Assembly: GCA_905221605.1 (NCBI GenBank)
Contig: CAJNDS010000272.1
Span: forward strand, 45,001 to 70,000
Reading direction: 5' to 3'
DNA length: 25,000 nt
DNA from: Symbiodinium natans
Taxonomy: Eukaryota > Sar > Dinophyceae > Suessiales > Symbiodiniaceae
Shown: piece by piece, positions 1 to 10,400 of the stretch
Layout of the letters: each line of letters opens with the position of its first letter
Numbering within the stretch: the stretch's first letter is position 1
Made by a program: the position numbers and the translations under genes
The notes under the pieces: generated by a model
What the model was told of the DNA's origin: nothing
Databases searched by the model: none
The model's input: the letters and a program-made list of their open reading frames with translations, nothing else

Positions 1-560
1 AGCCAAGTCTCAATGACAAAATCTGCAAACGCCTCCTTGCTGTATGACTTCTTGTTAGTATGATTGTTGTTAGTATTATTATTATTGTTCTTGTTGCTGT
101 TGTTGATGTTGCTATTCTTATTGTTGTTCTTGTTATGTTTATTCTTAGAGAGTAAGATGCATTGCAGGACCGTGTGTTGCACACGAAACACGTGCATGAT
201 ACTGTTTTCCATGCTTTTGCTCTAATGTCACCCCCCCCCCCCCTGCCCCAAACAAAAATGCTCAAACACACTTCTTTAAAAAGCCCTCGGGAAACAGTAT
301 GTTTATGTTTAACTGGAGATCTTCGAAGGGACACGCCTTTTCTTAGTCAGAGAGAGTGTCTCTTTCTGTACTATTCTTGGTGCTATTGTTTACGGTTAGT
401 ATTGTTGGTATTGTTATTGTTGTTGCTGCCGTTTTTGATATGTTTATTACGCATAATACATTTCTATATAATATCTCTATATACTTTATATACTCTGTAC
501 ATGTAGTACTATGTATGCTACTCTCTATTGCTATACTAACATAGTACTGTATCGATTTAC
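1..560. other. AT-rich low-complexity DNA without a supported gene
   Basis: This stretch is rich in TTG/TTA/TTC triplets (1-150), with a C13-14 run near 229-243 and T/A-rich sequence with ATATA-type tracts at 400-560. Short open frames are present but show no codon bias or domain, and I do not call them genes. Confidence 0.6.
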
Positions 561-597
561 CATTCTATGTACACATGCATCCTCCTCCCCTTGGAAC

Positions 598-653
598 CCC
601 TCCTTCTCCTCCTCGCTGTCGGAGTCCTCCTCGATCTGGACGCGCCTGGCCAT
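598..653 (-). CDS. Candidate acidic exon
   Basis: On the minus strand an ATG at 653 opens a frame reading MARRVQIEEDSDSEEEKE, followed by a GT (597-596). The Glu/Asp/Ser block has strongly G/C-ending codons, unlike the AT-rich flanks, which suggests real coding DNA. The CCAG|GCGCG just inside the ATG could equally be an acceptor (AG|G), making this an internal exon and not a start. Acidic tracts like this are common and do not define a function. Confidence 0.4.
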
Positions 654-754
654 CGTGAAATAACCACTCACACTATGGTAACCAATGTTAACAATTCCGA
701 ATTTTTATATTCACAATATCATGGTATTACTCTGAATATGAATGTGATATTGCT

Positions 755-844
755 ATGAAGGCAGTCGTCACCGCCCAATGCCCTGCCGGGCGGGCGTATA
801 GCCAGGCCGCAGAGGTGTGGACGCCTGGGAAGGCCGCGGAAGAT
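755..844. other. Possible exon, strand undecided
   Basis: On the plus strand an ATG at 755 opens 30 codons ending at a good GTGAGC donor (845). On the minus strand a CCCAG|G acceptor near 817 opens a frame reading VHTSAAWLYARPAGHWAV. Both are G/C-ending in codon position 3. The predominance of minus-strand genes favours the second reading, but only RNA evidence could decide. Confidence 0.3.
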
Positions 845-869
845 GTGAGCTCTTAAGACTCTTGATGGT

Positions 870-920
870 TTAGGGTTTAGGGTTTAGGGTTTAATTAGGG
901 TTTAGGGTTTCAAGATGCCT
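870..920 (+). repeat. TTTAGGG array
   Basis: About six copies with one TTTAATTAGGG interruption. Confidence 0.9.
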
Positions 921-1066
921 CCGAGCTGAAGAGTATGGGACTCACACATGTTTTCCCTGGGTTTGTAAGGGCTTCGAAGGAGTTTAGGCCTCTTGGCTCA
1001 GGCGTCTGTTTGGGGCCAGCTGCCCAAGTTCTCGCAACCCGAGACGCACACATCAGGGGGTAGGCC

Positions 1067-1290
1067 AAACCCTAAACCCTAAACCCTAAACTGTTCTTGG
1101 TCTTCATCGTAGTACTCAAAGCCCTAACGCCGGCAGCTCTGGAGCCCAAGCGACAAGTTGCAAGCTACAAGGTAAGGGCTCAGGGTGTATAGGGCTTGGA
1201 GTTCAGGGTTCAGGGGGTGTATAGGGCTTGGGGCTTAGGGTTCATGGTGCATAGGGTTTAGGGTTTGGAGTTTGGGGTCAGTGTTCGGGG
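1067..1290. repeat. CCCTAAA array, possible exon, then degenerate AGGGTTT/AGGGCTT DNA
   Basis: 1067-1091 is three to four CCCTAAA copies. 1113-1171 between the repeats is an exon-like island: on plus it runs from a GTAG acceptor to a strong AAG|GTAAGG donor and reads LKALTPAALEPKRQVASYK, but minus frames are also open. 1176-1290 is decayed TTAGGG-like sequence with two near copies of a 'gtgtatagggcttgg' unit. Confidence 0.6.
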
Positions 1291-1794
1291 TTTAGCCCCC
1301 CCCCCCCGTTTTTCACCTGATGCCGTTCGAAGAGCCCGTGGGCTCCTCCGAATCCAAATCCCGGGTCTCGCACAGCCGCAGCTGTTGGCACATCGTCCGT
1401 CAGCTCTTCTATGCCTTGCGAGTTTCTGCTGGGTGTGCTTTTGAGGGCTGAGGGGTTTCGGGTATTAATGTTCATTGCTGTTGATAGCTACAGTCTGAGT
1501 CTACTTCTTGATTACGAGGCTGTCTGAAAAAGTCGCCGACGGGCCGACGGCCTAACCTCGTGACCGCACGGAAACGAGGCTTCAAAAACATGTAGGAGGG
1601 GCAGCTCCCCCAAAAAGCCGGCCGCTTCTTTGGGGTACCCCGGAATGTAAAGTGGGACCATCCCTTTCGCACATCCCCCCCCCCCCCCCAGCGGGCATCT
1701 CCCAACATAGAGGTTCGCCCTCTCCTGAGAGCTCCAAGATGCGATAACACCCCCAAACTCCCCGACTTTTAGAAGCTTCCCAAGTCGCTGCTGA
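1291..1794. other. Low-repeat island with open frames on both strands
   Basis: It begins with a C12 run and holds a C14 run near 1676-1689. A minus frame over about 1313-1430 (with QGIEELTDDVPTAAAVRD and a CAG|GTGAAA edge) and a second at 1697-1790 look exon-like. Plus frames overlap them. No domain was recognised. Confidence 0.3.
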
Positions 1795-1807
1795 AACCCT
1801 AAACCCC

Positions 1808-1881
<74 letters not shown>

Positions 1882-2145
1882 ACCCTAAACTTTGCCCTAA
1901 ACCCGATACGCCCGGAGCCCTAAACCCCTAAACCCCTAAACCATCCTAAACCCCTAAACCCCTAAACCCCCAAACCCCTAAACCCCTGAAACCCCTAAAC
2001 CCCCTAAACCCTTCCTAAACCCCAAACCCTAAACCCCAAACCCTAAACCCCAAACCCTAAACCCCAAACCCTAAACCCTAAAACCCCCAAACCCTAAACC
2101 CTAAACCCCAAACCCTAAACCCTAAACCCCGTAAACCCTTAGCCC
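1795..2145 (-). repeat. Variant telomere-like array: CCCTCAA, CCCCTAAA and CCCTAAACCCCAAA blocks
   Basis: 1805-1880 is a homogeneous CCCTCAA block of about ten copies. From about 1915 the unit changes to CCCCTAAA, then to alternating CCCTAAA/CCCCAAA. The block-wise change of unit suggests local homogenisation. Confidence 0.9.
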
Positions 2146-2220
2146 TGCCAACTGCTGCGGGGGCGGCGGCAGGTCGACTCTCCTGGCCTCGGCACGCCGG
2201 CGGCTTGTTCTGCTCTGATG

Positions 2221-2428
2221 TGGGGGGGGGGGGGGGGTTTAGGTTTAGGGTTTAGGTTTAGGGTTTAGGGCTTAGGGTTGGGCTTAGGCTTAGGGCTTAG
2301 GGCTTAGGGCTTAGGGCTTAGGGCTTAGGGCTTAGGGCTTAGGGCTTAGGGCTTAGGGCTTAGGGCTTTAGGGTTTAGGGTTTAGGGTTTAGGGTTTAGG
2401 GTTTAGGGTTTAGGGTTTAGGGTTTAGC
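2221..2428 (+). repeat. G-run plus TTTAGGG / GGGCTTA array
   Basis: It starts with about 16 G's. A homogeneous GGGCTTA block (about twelve copies, 2285-2366) is flanked on its right by pure TTTAGGG. The small unique block just before it (2150-2220) has an open minus frame but is too short to call. Confidence 0.9.
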
Positions 2429-2430
2429 GG

Positions 2431-2965
2431 GTCTTATGGGCTGATTGTAAGGGTTGTTTTGAGTTTTTATAGGGTTATTATAGGGATTTATGCGGCCAAT
2501 TATAAGGGCTTTTTGGGGGTTATGATAATTAAGGCTTTGGTTATTATAGGGATTTATGGCCTATTATAAGGCTTTATGGGCTTATTGTCAGGCTTTATGG
2601 GGTTATTTTAAGGCTTTATGGGCTTATTATAAGGCTTTATGGGGTGGGGTTATTTAAGGGATTTATGGGGCTGTTATGAGGTGTTCTGGGTTTCTCCTAT
2701 GAGGCTTTATGGGGTTTTTGTATGGCTTTACGGGGATATTGTAAGGCTTTATGGGGATTTTCCAGGGATTTATGGGGTTATTATGAGGTTTTATGGGGTC
2801 ATGATAAGGCTTTGTGCGGTTGTTATAAGGATTTTTAGCATTTTGTTTTGAGGTTTTATGGGGGTTATCATGAGCTTGTATGGGGTTATTATAAGGATTG
2901 TAGGGCTATTATATGGTTGTACGGGGTCATTATTATAAGGTTTTATAGGGCTTTGAGAGGGCCGA
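2431..2965 (+). repeat. Degenerate ~22 bp satellite (TTATGGGGTTATTATAAGGCT-like)
   Basis: About two dozen diverged repeats of a TTATGGGG / TTATTATAAGG motif run across the whole stretch. It differs from the heptamer arrays in unit, length and AT content. Open frames here simply translate the repeat. Confidence 0.8.
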
Positions 2966-3120
2966 AACAAAAACCTCCCCAGAAAATGGACGGGATGCTC
3001 ATTGTCGCAGTCCAACTCCAACTTTCCACCACTTTCCCTAGTTGCGATGGAAACTCCCTTTCAAAATCCCATCCCCCAACCCCAAGCCCTTGCACAAGAG
3101 GAGCCCCAGTACCCCTAAAA

Positions 3121-3190
3121 CTCCAGCATCCCTAAACCCCAGTATCCCTAAACCCCAGTATCCCTAAACCCCAAACCCTAAACCCCAAAG
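3121..3190 (-). repeat. Short array of a CCCTAAACCCCAGTAT unit
   Basis: Three copies of a 16-bp derivative of the telomere heptamer, running into ordinary CCCTAAA/CCCCAAA. Confidence 0.75.
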
Positions 3191-3210
3191 ACACACGACC
3201 CGGAGGGCAC

Positions 3211-3276
3211 CCCATTGCGAAGAGCTGGGGCGCCCCGCCGAGGCGCCTCGTCGTCGCGGAGCTTCCGCCGCGCCAC
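3211..3276 (-). CDS. Candidate charged helical exon
   Basis: A phase-0 exon of 22 codons between a TTTCGAG|GTGG acceptor (AG|G) and a GGG|GTGCCC donor. It reads VARRKLRDDEAPRRG and onward, with nearly every codon ending in G or C. It is flanked by telomere-like DNA on both sides, as the firm exons are. The plus strand is also open, so the call is tentative and no family is recognised. Confidence 0.4.
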
Positions 3277-3291
3277 CTCGAAAGAGTGTTT

Positions 3292-3393
3292 AGGGTTTAG
3301 GGTTTAGGGGTTTAGGGGTTTAGGGTTTAGGGTTTAGGGGTTGGATAATTCTTCTTCTTAGAGGGTTTAGGGGTTGGATAATTCTTCTTCTTA
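3292..3393 (+). repeat. TTTAGGG array with a 31-bp tandem duplication
   Basis: Six TTTAGGG/TTTAGGGG copies. Then a 31-bp segment (3330-3360) containing GGATAATTCTTCTTCTTA is repeated exactly at 3363-3393, two bases later. Confidence 0.9.
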
Positions 3394-3523
3394 TCCAAAG
3401 AAACTGGTATTGTTATTCTGATTATTTGTTTATATCATTATTCTTTATGTGTTTGGGAACGTCAGGACATGGGACTTCGGTGCTTCGCGATCGGCTTTGT
3501 AGCAGTCTGCAAGCTTTCGTGAG

Positions 3524-3687
3524 CCGAGGCTGCTACCCACTCTCCATTGTTATTATTATTATGATTATTATTCATAATATTGTTGTTATTCTTATTCTTA
3601 TGATTATGATTATTATTATGATTCATATTTTTAATTACTATTCTTCTTCTTCTTCTTATTGTTATGATTATTACCGAGGCTGCTACC
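3524..3687. repeat. 14-bp direct repeat flanking an AT-rich insert
   Basis: CCGAGGCTGCTACC occurs at 3524-3537 and 3674-3687, exactly 150 bp apart, around (ATT)n-like DNA. On the minus strand the surrounding frame (3462-3731) stays open across the insert. Removing one repeat plus the insert keeps the same frame. No GT-AG, GC-AG or GA-AG boundary fits the exact 150-bp unit, so this looks like an insertion or expansion with a duplicated flank, not an ordinary intron. Confidence 0.6.
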
Positions 3688-3777
3688 ATGAGGTCGCCGT
3701 TGATCTGCGAGTTGCCGGGTGACAGGGACAATGCTTGCTGGAAGATCTTGACCTCTCGCAGGAAAGTCGCATTTTTG

Positions 3778-3845
3778 CGGGGAGGGGGAGGGGGGGGTTG
3801 AGGGGGTTGGGGGGGTGGGGAGGTTGGTGGGGGGGGGGGGGGTAG
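3778..3845 (+). repeat. G-rich tract
   Basis: Repeated runs of 5 to 13 G's separated by A/T. It has quadruplex potential on the plus strand. Confidence 0.85.
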
Positions 3846-4160
3846 GGATTAGGGTTCAGGGATTTTCCGGGCGAGAGCGCTGAAGACCTGAAATGGCGGA
3901 AGCAGCTCCTTTCTTTTCTCGCCTGTTTAAGAGTCTACAACAGTCGAGCATTGGACACGCCCACTTTGTGGGAGTGACGCTTTGGCAACCGCTTGGGATG
4001 GCTGCCTTGGATTGCGATTGAGAGGGTGCGCTGTTGTGCCAAGTCATGTGTACGCTCCGCAACTTCACGTAACGTCACCTTCTCTTGCCTCTCATCGCTA
4101 ACATTAAAAGGAGGCCTGGTGACAAGCTTCCATTCACGCGCCGGGCTGAACCTCAACCTA
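3846..4160 (-). other. Island with tentative minus-strand exon(s)
   Basis: A GAGAAG|GTGACG edge (exon start 4078) opens a frame VTLREVAERTHDLAQQRTLS running to a TAG near 3938. A shorter plus frame starts with ATG at 3892. No family is recognised, so this is reported as possible coding sequence only. Confidence 0.3.
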
Positions 4161-4179
4161 TGCTCGTAGTGCAGGGAGC

Positions 4180-4289
4180 CACGTGGGGGGTTGATGGCTG
4201 CTCTTGCTACTTATCCTGAATTATCAACATTATGGTAGGACGGAGACCCAAAGTACCTGCAGCTGCAGGTGAGATCTACCCCCCACGTG
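4180..4289. repeat. 12-bp perfect inverted repeat enclosing a 14-bp palindrome
   Basis: CACGTGGGGGGT (4180-4191) is the exact reverse complement of 4278-4289. Between them lies the palindrome CCTGCAGCTGCAGG (4256-4269). The element is about 110 bp and lies just beyond the last exon of the RING/TRAF gene. It could be a small inverted-repeat transposon relic or a cruciform-forming end. No target duplication was seen. Confidence 0.6.
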
Positions 4290-4351
4290 AGGGTTCGAGA
4301 AAAAGCGAGTACGTGAACACTGCTTCCCTGAGAGTGTCTCTCTCACGGGTC

Positions 4352-4453
4352 TCATGTGAAGTCCAAAACCTCTGGTGCCGTCAGTGGGTTCACCTCAAGC
4401 GCACCTGAGCCACCCCGAACCACCCGAAGCTCGACAAAATGCTCCGACGCAAT
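4352..4453 (-). CDS. Last exon of the RING/TRAF gene
   Basis: It starts after GATCCCAG (AG|ATT), stays open for 33 codons (IASEHFVELRVVRGG and onward) and ends in TGA at 4354-4352. Its phase 0 entry matches the phase 0 exit of the preceding exon. Beta-strand-like hydrophobic alternation is visible, but no domain can be named. Confidence 0.5.
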   Translation of the reverse strand: MASEHFVELRVVRGGSGALEVNPLTAPEVLDFT

Positions 4454-7400
4454 CTGGGATCTTTCCGGAATAGGGCTTTTCAAAGAAGGCGGGCTAAGTC
4501 AGGAGTCAGGAGGGTTTCTGCGTTTTGGGGAACTCATCGTGGACCCGAAGCCCTAAACCCTAAACCCTAAACCCTAAACCCAAACCCTAAACCCTAAACC
4601 CCAAACCTTAAATCCAAAACCCTAAAACAAAAGAGGAGGGAATCAGGATCCATGGCACCGACGAGGATGACCACTGTGCCCGGCTTTCCCCCACCCAACA
4701 CTCCACTTAGGGTTGTTGGTTGGGGAGTCAGGGCTGCTCGGATTCTAGGCTAATTTAGGGGTTTTAGGGCTTAGGGCTTGGGGTTCAGGACTTCAGTCTA
4801 GGATGATTCAGCCAGGGCTCCTTTTCGTGTTTAGGGTCTTTTTAGGTTGAGGGTTAGGGGTTTCCGAGACTCCTATCCAACACTGGGGGCTTCCAGCTAC
4901 CGCTTGCATTACCTGAAAGTTGGTGATGGCGAGGGCTCAGGATTTCAGACTTCTCTGCCTTGCAGCTTCGCGTTATGGCGGAAAAGGTTCCAGGCCCAGG
5001 ATTTTTGGGGTTTTTACCGGCACTCCTCTAAAGTGGTACACGAAGATGGCTTGTTCTAGCAAGAACAAGCCGTAGAAGTAAGAATCGCTGCACTAAGAAG
5101 CAACCCTCAGCCCTAAACCCTAAGACTCGAAAACCCTGAACATCCCTAAACCCTAAGCCCTAAACCCTGAATGCGGGCCCAGCACCTGCTTTCAGTTCCA
5201 GGACCTCCTCCTCGAGCCTCTCGATACGCGCCTGGAGCGCCTCCAGGAAACTTTGCCGGAGTGGGTGTGGGGTAGGGTTTAGGGTTTAGGGTTTAGGGTT
5301 TAGGGTTTAGGGTTTAGGGTTTAGGGTTTAGGGTTTAGGGTTTAGGGTTTAGGGTTTAGGGTTTCGGGTTGCGGGTTTCGGGTCTCGGGTCTCGGGTTTC
5401 GGGTTTCGGGCGGAAAGTGTCACCGCCCTTTTCGGAGCTACTATTCCAGGAGTACATCAGGGTGCAGAGGAGGTGTATGTGTGGCGGATAATCACGTTCG
5501 GAGACTTAGAGGGATGATTGCCAGGAGTTTAAGGTTTAGGGTTCAGGGTGAATGGGGGGGAAACCTCAGAAGCCGAAGCTGAAAAAGGCTTCTGTGTCGC
5601 AGGCGATGGCTTAGGATCGCCAAACCGGCAGGGCCTGCGTCTGCTTTTGCGAGCTCGACTCCATTTCGCTGATCTTATCCTCGCTGGTGCGAAGTCGGAG
5701 AAGGTGACAGCCAAAGATCAGCAAAGAACTGGAGTGCTGTTAAGGAATTTGAGTTCAGCTACCATCACCCGTCTATTGCATACAGCAACAAGCACCCTAA
5801 CGGCAACCCGAACAAAACCACTTCACATCAGCTTCAGCAGTAAAACTGCAGTGGCACCGACCCTGGTGCCTACCTCTCCACCCGCCGAAAGATAAGCAAG
5901 AGTAATCCCCTCCCCCCCCAATATTAAACATAACCCCCCCCCCCCCCCCCCGGTACCGCCGCCCCGCTACCCCCTAGTATTAAATACCGCCCCCCCCCCC
6001 ATATACGATAACAGAACTATGATGGGGTGTATTTCACGTCAGGGGGTGGGAGGGGGGGGGTTTTACATGCTCTGAGACCCGGGCCAGCAAAGCAGAGATG
6101 TGCTTGCCCGCATTTGCTTCCAAGTGCGTGTTGATCTGCTTGGCCAACACCTCCGGGGCTTCGCTTCAAAGGCTCCTCAAGGCCTCCCACTGCCCTACAT
6201 ACTTCAAGCTATTTCTTACGACGCAACTTAAGGAAGAGGCGCAGATTCTCCCTTGAACCGCTCAGCACACTCCAGCGAAACCACCACTCTGGCCACCAAG
6301 TTCCTATGCGCGTGGACACCGGTGGGCCGCATCGATGCTACTTCAACTTAGGCTTTCGGGCATCCAGACATGCCACATAAAACTTTAGGCGCGGGCACGC
6401 ATGCTTGGTTCTGCCATGCCTTCTGGGAAGTAACTCTTGTAAGGATCCAGGGGTATGTGAGGGATGGGGGTGTAGTCTACCCTTCCTAAGTCCAATGAAG
6501 GGCTTGTTTGGGCTTTGTGCCTATCAAGGCTTAGTTGGTGAATATGGATGGAAGCATTGTCCCAGGAACTCCCAGCATGCCAATGTCTGACAGGCAGCCC
6601 TTTCGCCACAGATCTTGCACAGCAGCGACTTGGCTTCGCACTCGATCCTTAAGGCAGTTTAGGGTTTAGGGTTTTGGGTTTGGCGTTTAGGGTTCTTTTG
6701 GATGCTTGGGTTTCATCGAAGGAGGGTTTGGGGTTTAGGGGTTACATGCTCCCAGGATTGTATGTGTCGGCGGCTTGGGAGCCACCGGGCTCCCTTGTTC
6801 GCCTCTGTGATTCGGTAAGGAATCGGAAATCCTACTGAAACTTCGAGTCGCGTGAACGTATCTCTAGAAGGCCGACCCTCCCCCTAAACCTTGAACCCCT
6901 TTGCCGATAGAAGAGACCTACTGGAGACCTCCAGTTCATATTTTGCGAAGGATCTGATGCTGGGGCATCGAGTCGAGGCTAATGGCCTTCCCACAGTCGT
7001 GGCAGCGGACCTGATGGAGTGTAGGGTTGAGGGTTTTGGGTGTGGGGGTTTAGGGTTTAGGGTTTTGGGTGTAGGGCCCATGGGTTGAAGGTTTTGGGTG
7101 TAGGGCCCATCTACAAGGCCCTTGGCACTCGTTCTTCGAGTTGAGCCGTGGTAAACCCAAGGGGAACCTTTGCCAAGCAAGCCAGGCCTTCCGACGTGGG
7201 CAGATTCGAAGGTGGCTTCGCTTGTCCACCAAGGGAAAGGTCGCTTGGCAGCCGTTGGGGCACCTCTTGGGAAACTGGAGGGTTTAGGGTTTAGGGTTTA
7301 GGGTTTAGGGTTTAGGGTTTAGGGTTTAGGGTTTAGGGTTTAGGGTTTGGGGTTTAGGGTTTAGTTTAGGGTTCAAGGTTTAGGGTCCAGGGTGTAGGGC

Positions 7401-10400
7401 CTAGTGTTTTGGGGTTTACGGTTCAGAGCTTAGGGACGCAGAAGGGAAGCTTCCATCTCCCCTTTGCGAGGCGCAGACTCAGACTCACATTTTCGGAAGA
7501 TCCGGGTTTAGGGTTTAGGGTTTAGGGTTTAGGGTTTGGGGGTTCTGGGGCCTCAAGAGCTAGGCATGCGCAAAGAGAACCTCCGGCATCAGCTGCGCAG
7601 GTGCCTACACTCTAAACCCTAAGACCTAAACCCTACAACCCTACAACCCCAAAACCCCAAAACCCTAAAACCCCAAAACCCCAAAACCCTAAAACCCTAA
7701 AACCCTAAAACCCTAAAACCCCAAAACCCCAAAACCCCAAAACCCTAAAACCCTAAAACCCTAAAACCCTAAACGCTAAACCCTAAACCCTAAACCCCAC
7801 ACCACCCTGAAACCTGAACCCACATGACTCGCGATCTCAGGCGCTTGATCTTCAGGTTCATGATCTTGACCCGGTCTCTGTTCCTGAGCTGGCCCTAAAG
7901 GTTTAGGGTTTAGGGTTTAGGGTGTAGGGTTTAGGGTTTAGGGTTCAGGGCTTAAGGCTTAGGGGTTGGGGGTTTAGAGTCTAGTTTAGAGTCCTACCCC
8001 AGCGCTTCCCTTGGCTCAGATGCCCATCCGCAAGCCATAGCTGGGAGTCTTCGTGCTCATTGTAAACGGGCTCTCAGATTCTACTTAACTACAGGGCTTT
8101 TGGGGCTCGGGGTCTGCAAGCCCTAAACCCTGAAGCCCTCAACCCTCAACCCTCAACCCTAAGCCCTAAGCCCTAAGCCCTAAGCCCTACCTCTGCAAAC
8201 TTTAGGCTCAGCTGCGAGGGCTCCACATCACCCCCCTGCCGGCAAACAGGGCACTCCTGGCAGCTCCCCACTGAATGTTGCGCTGAAGTGGATGCCTCTA
8301 CTTGACTTGGTGTGTTCCTTAGGGTGTTCATACTCATGAAGCCCTAGCCGGAATGATGTCCCACATCATTAAAACCACGCCCCAATGAGCCCTACACCCG
8401 ACGGGTCAAGGAACACCCGAAGGGCCGCTCTGAACCTCACTTCAGTTGGTCACCAGAGCCTGTTCTTCTCGGCCGCAAGCCTTGCTTGCGGCATGTCCTT
8501 ACCTGGACTCCCCTGGTGCCTCCAGAAACCTTCGGATGAGACGTAGGCCATGGAGGGACCCTAAGAACCCTTGGAACAGTTAGGGTTTAGGGTTTAGGGT
8601 TTAGGGTTTAGGGTTTAGGGTTTAGGGTTTAGGGTTTAGGGTTTAGGGTTTAGGGTTTAGGGTTTAGGGTTTAGGGTTTAGGGTTTAGGGTAGCGGGAGC
8701 ATCGAAGACCCTCCGCCGAGTCCTCTCTTTGGCCGAAGACCTTGTGCCAGCAGAGTTCGCAGAAGAGCTTCGTGCAGGCCTCGTGAGGCAGGGAAGGCTG
8801 AGACCTCCCAGCCACCGCGCGGCATGCGTGTCGCAGTGCCAGAGACGCAGCAGGTTCATGCTGACTCATACTCCAGCATCATGATGCTACCCTAAACCCT
8901 AAACCCTAAACCCTAAACCCTAAACCCTAAACCCTAAACCCTAAACCCTAAACCCTGACAGAGCTCACAAGTCTGGTCCCCCTGCCTCGTGGAACACCGC
9001 GGCTCGGCAGACGCACTTGCAGACCGGGCATTCGTACTCCTGGGCATGATCTGGGCTCAGCCACCTGGGATCGGGAGAAGATCCGGAAAAAAAGGGGCGA
9101 AAGAGAGGGTCTTGCGATACAGTATGATATATATATATATATATATATGCAGATATGCTCGCTTTTCATTCGCAACTACGCATCTGCTTGCTTGCTTCTG
9201 TCAAACCTACTTGCCCAGAACTTCTCAGCTCTTGAAGCTGGCCCAGGCCTTGCTGGAGGCATGAGTCACAGGTCCAGCTCCGATTTTAAACGTAAGAAAG
9301 CTGCTCGGGTGCTACTTTAGGCTTCTCTCACGCCCGAGGGAAACTATGTCTGCACTAAACGTAAATCCTGCACCGGCCTTCCGCCTTCCGGGACGACCGT
9401 GTTGCTGCACAGGGCTCGTGGCTTCGAGATCCACCGCCCCGACAGAGCAGTTGGAGTTGTGTGGGGTTTTCCCGGAGCCCGAAACCCTAGCCCTAAACCC
9501 TAGCCCTAAACCCTAAACCCCAAGCAATAGGCCCTAAGCCCGGCCCAACCCCACTGCCACAGCTTCGACCCAGGCACTCTTCGTCATGGCCCTGGTCCAC
9601 TTCCTTACTTTGTTGCCGTCTACTTGCAGGGGCCCCTTTTGTTTACGGCTTCTAATGGTATGATTGAATTTCTATTGACCTTATTCATGCTGGAATGAAT
9701 ACTATGACTGTTCTGTTTTGCTCTTGAGCTTGCTGTTCATGTGATCATTCATAAGGTTCCGTATGCATACGATCAGCATTTTTGCTCTCAGTATCGTTCA
9801 TACTATCAACATGATGATGAGAGTAATACTGGTGATTTTACTCATGCTGCCATATTTAGCCTTCTGAACATTGTACGGGATACTAACCATATTGGCATTC
9901 ATGATGCGATTGATTCGGCTCTGCCGCTTCGGCAAAAAGGGGTAGCCCCCTAATTAAGTACCCCAGAGCAGCGCGTTCTTTCTGAGGAACACGGGTATAG
10001 GGTGTAGGGTTTAGGGTTGAGGGTTTAGGGTTTCACAAAGGCAGGGTGTTGAGTTTAGGAGGCCCTCAAGCCCCTGAACCTTGTGAGTTGCCGCCCCAAT
10101 CTGACAAAGTCCGGCTTCGGGTTCGGCATCCTCGACGACATCGCCATCTTCGACCGCAAAGATGAGGTCGTACCTTGGTCGCACGGTTCAAGGGAGAAAG
10201 AGAGAGCCTTGGAATTAGGCAGTTAGGGATTTGGGGCTGCGACTTTTGTCCAGGCTCTTTGCTCTAGGCTTGTGTAATCGATATGTATACGTATAGATCA
10301 AGATATAGATAGCTTCATGTCTCTTAGAAGAGGCATGGCGCGCCCACGTCATCTCGACTTCCTCACATGTTCAGGGCTACAAAGTTCTGGCATTTGAGCT

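Noticed and set aside
8454-8480. A 27-nt exon (LAAEKNRLW) just after the GTAAGG donor at 8502
   Set aside because: It would need an intron of only 22 nt. Joining 8503 to the acceptor at 8318 gives the right phase with a normal intron.
9211-9262. ATG at 9262 as the start of a RING gene (MPPARPGPASRAEKFWA)
   Set aside because: The phase works with one acceptor, but the alternative frame gives a helix that runs straight into EYECPVC with AG|G, and MIB/HERC2 exons lie upstream on the same strand.
10080-10173. Plus-strand reading (KSGFGFGILDDIAIFDRKDE) with all codons ending in C or G
   Set aside because: The minus frame joins exactly to the upstream exons and completes the MIB/HERC2 motif GKYDL, so the plus frame is a composition shadow.
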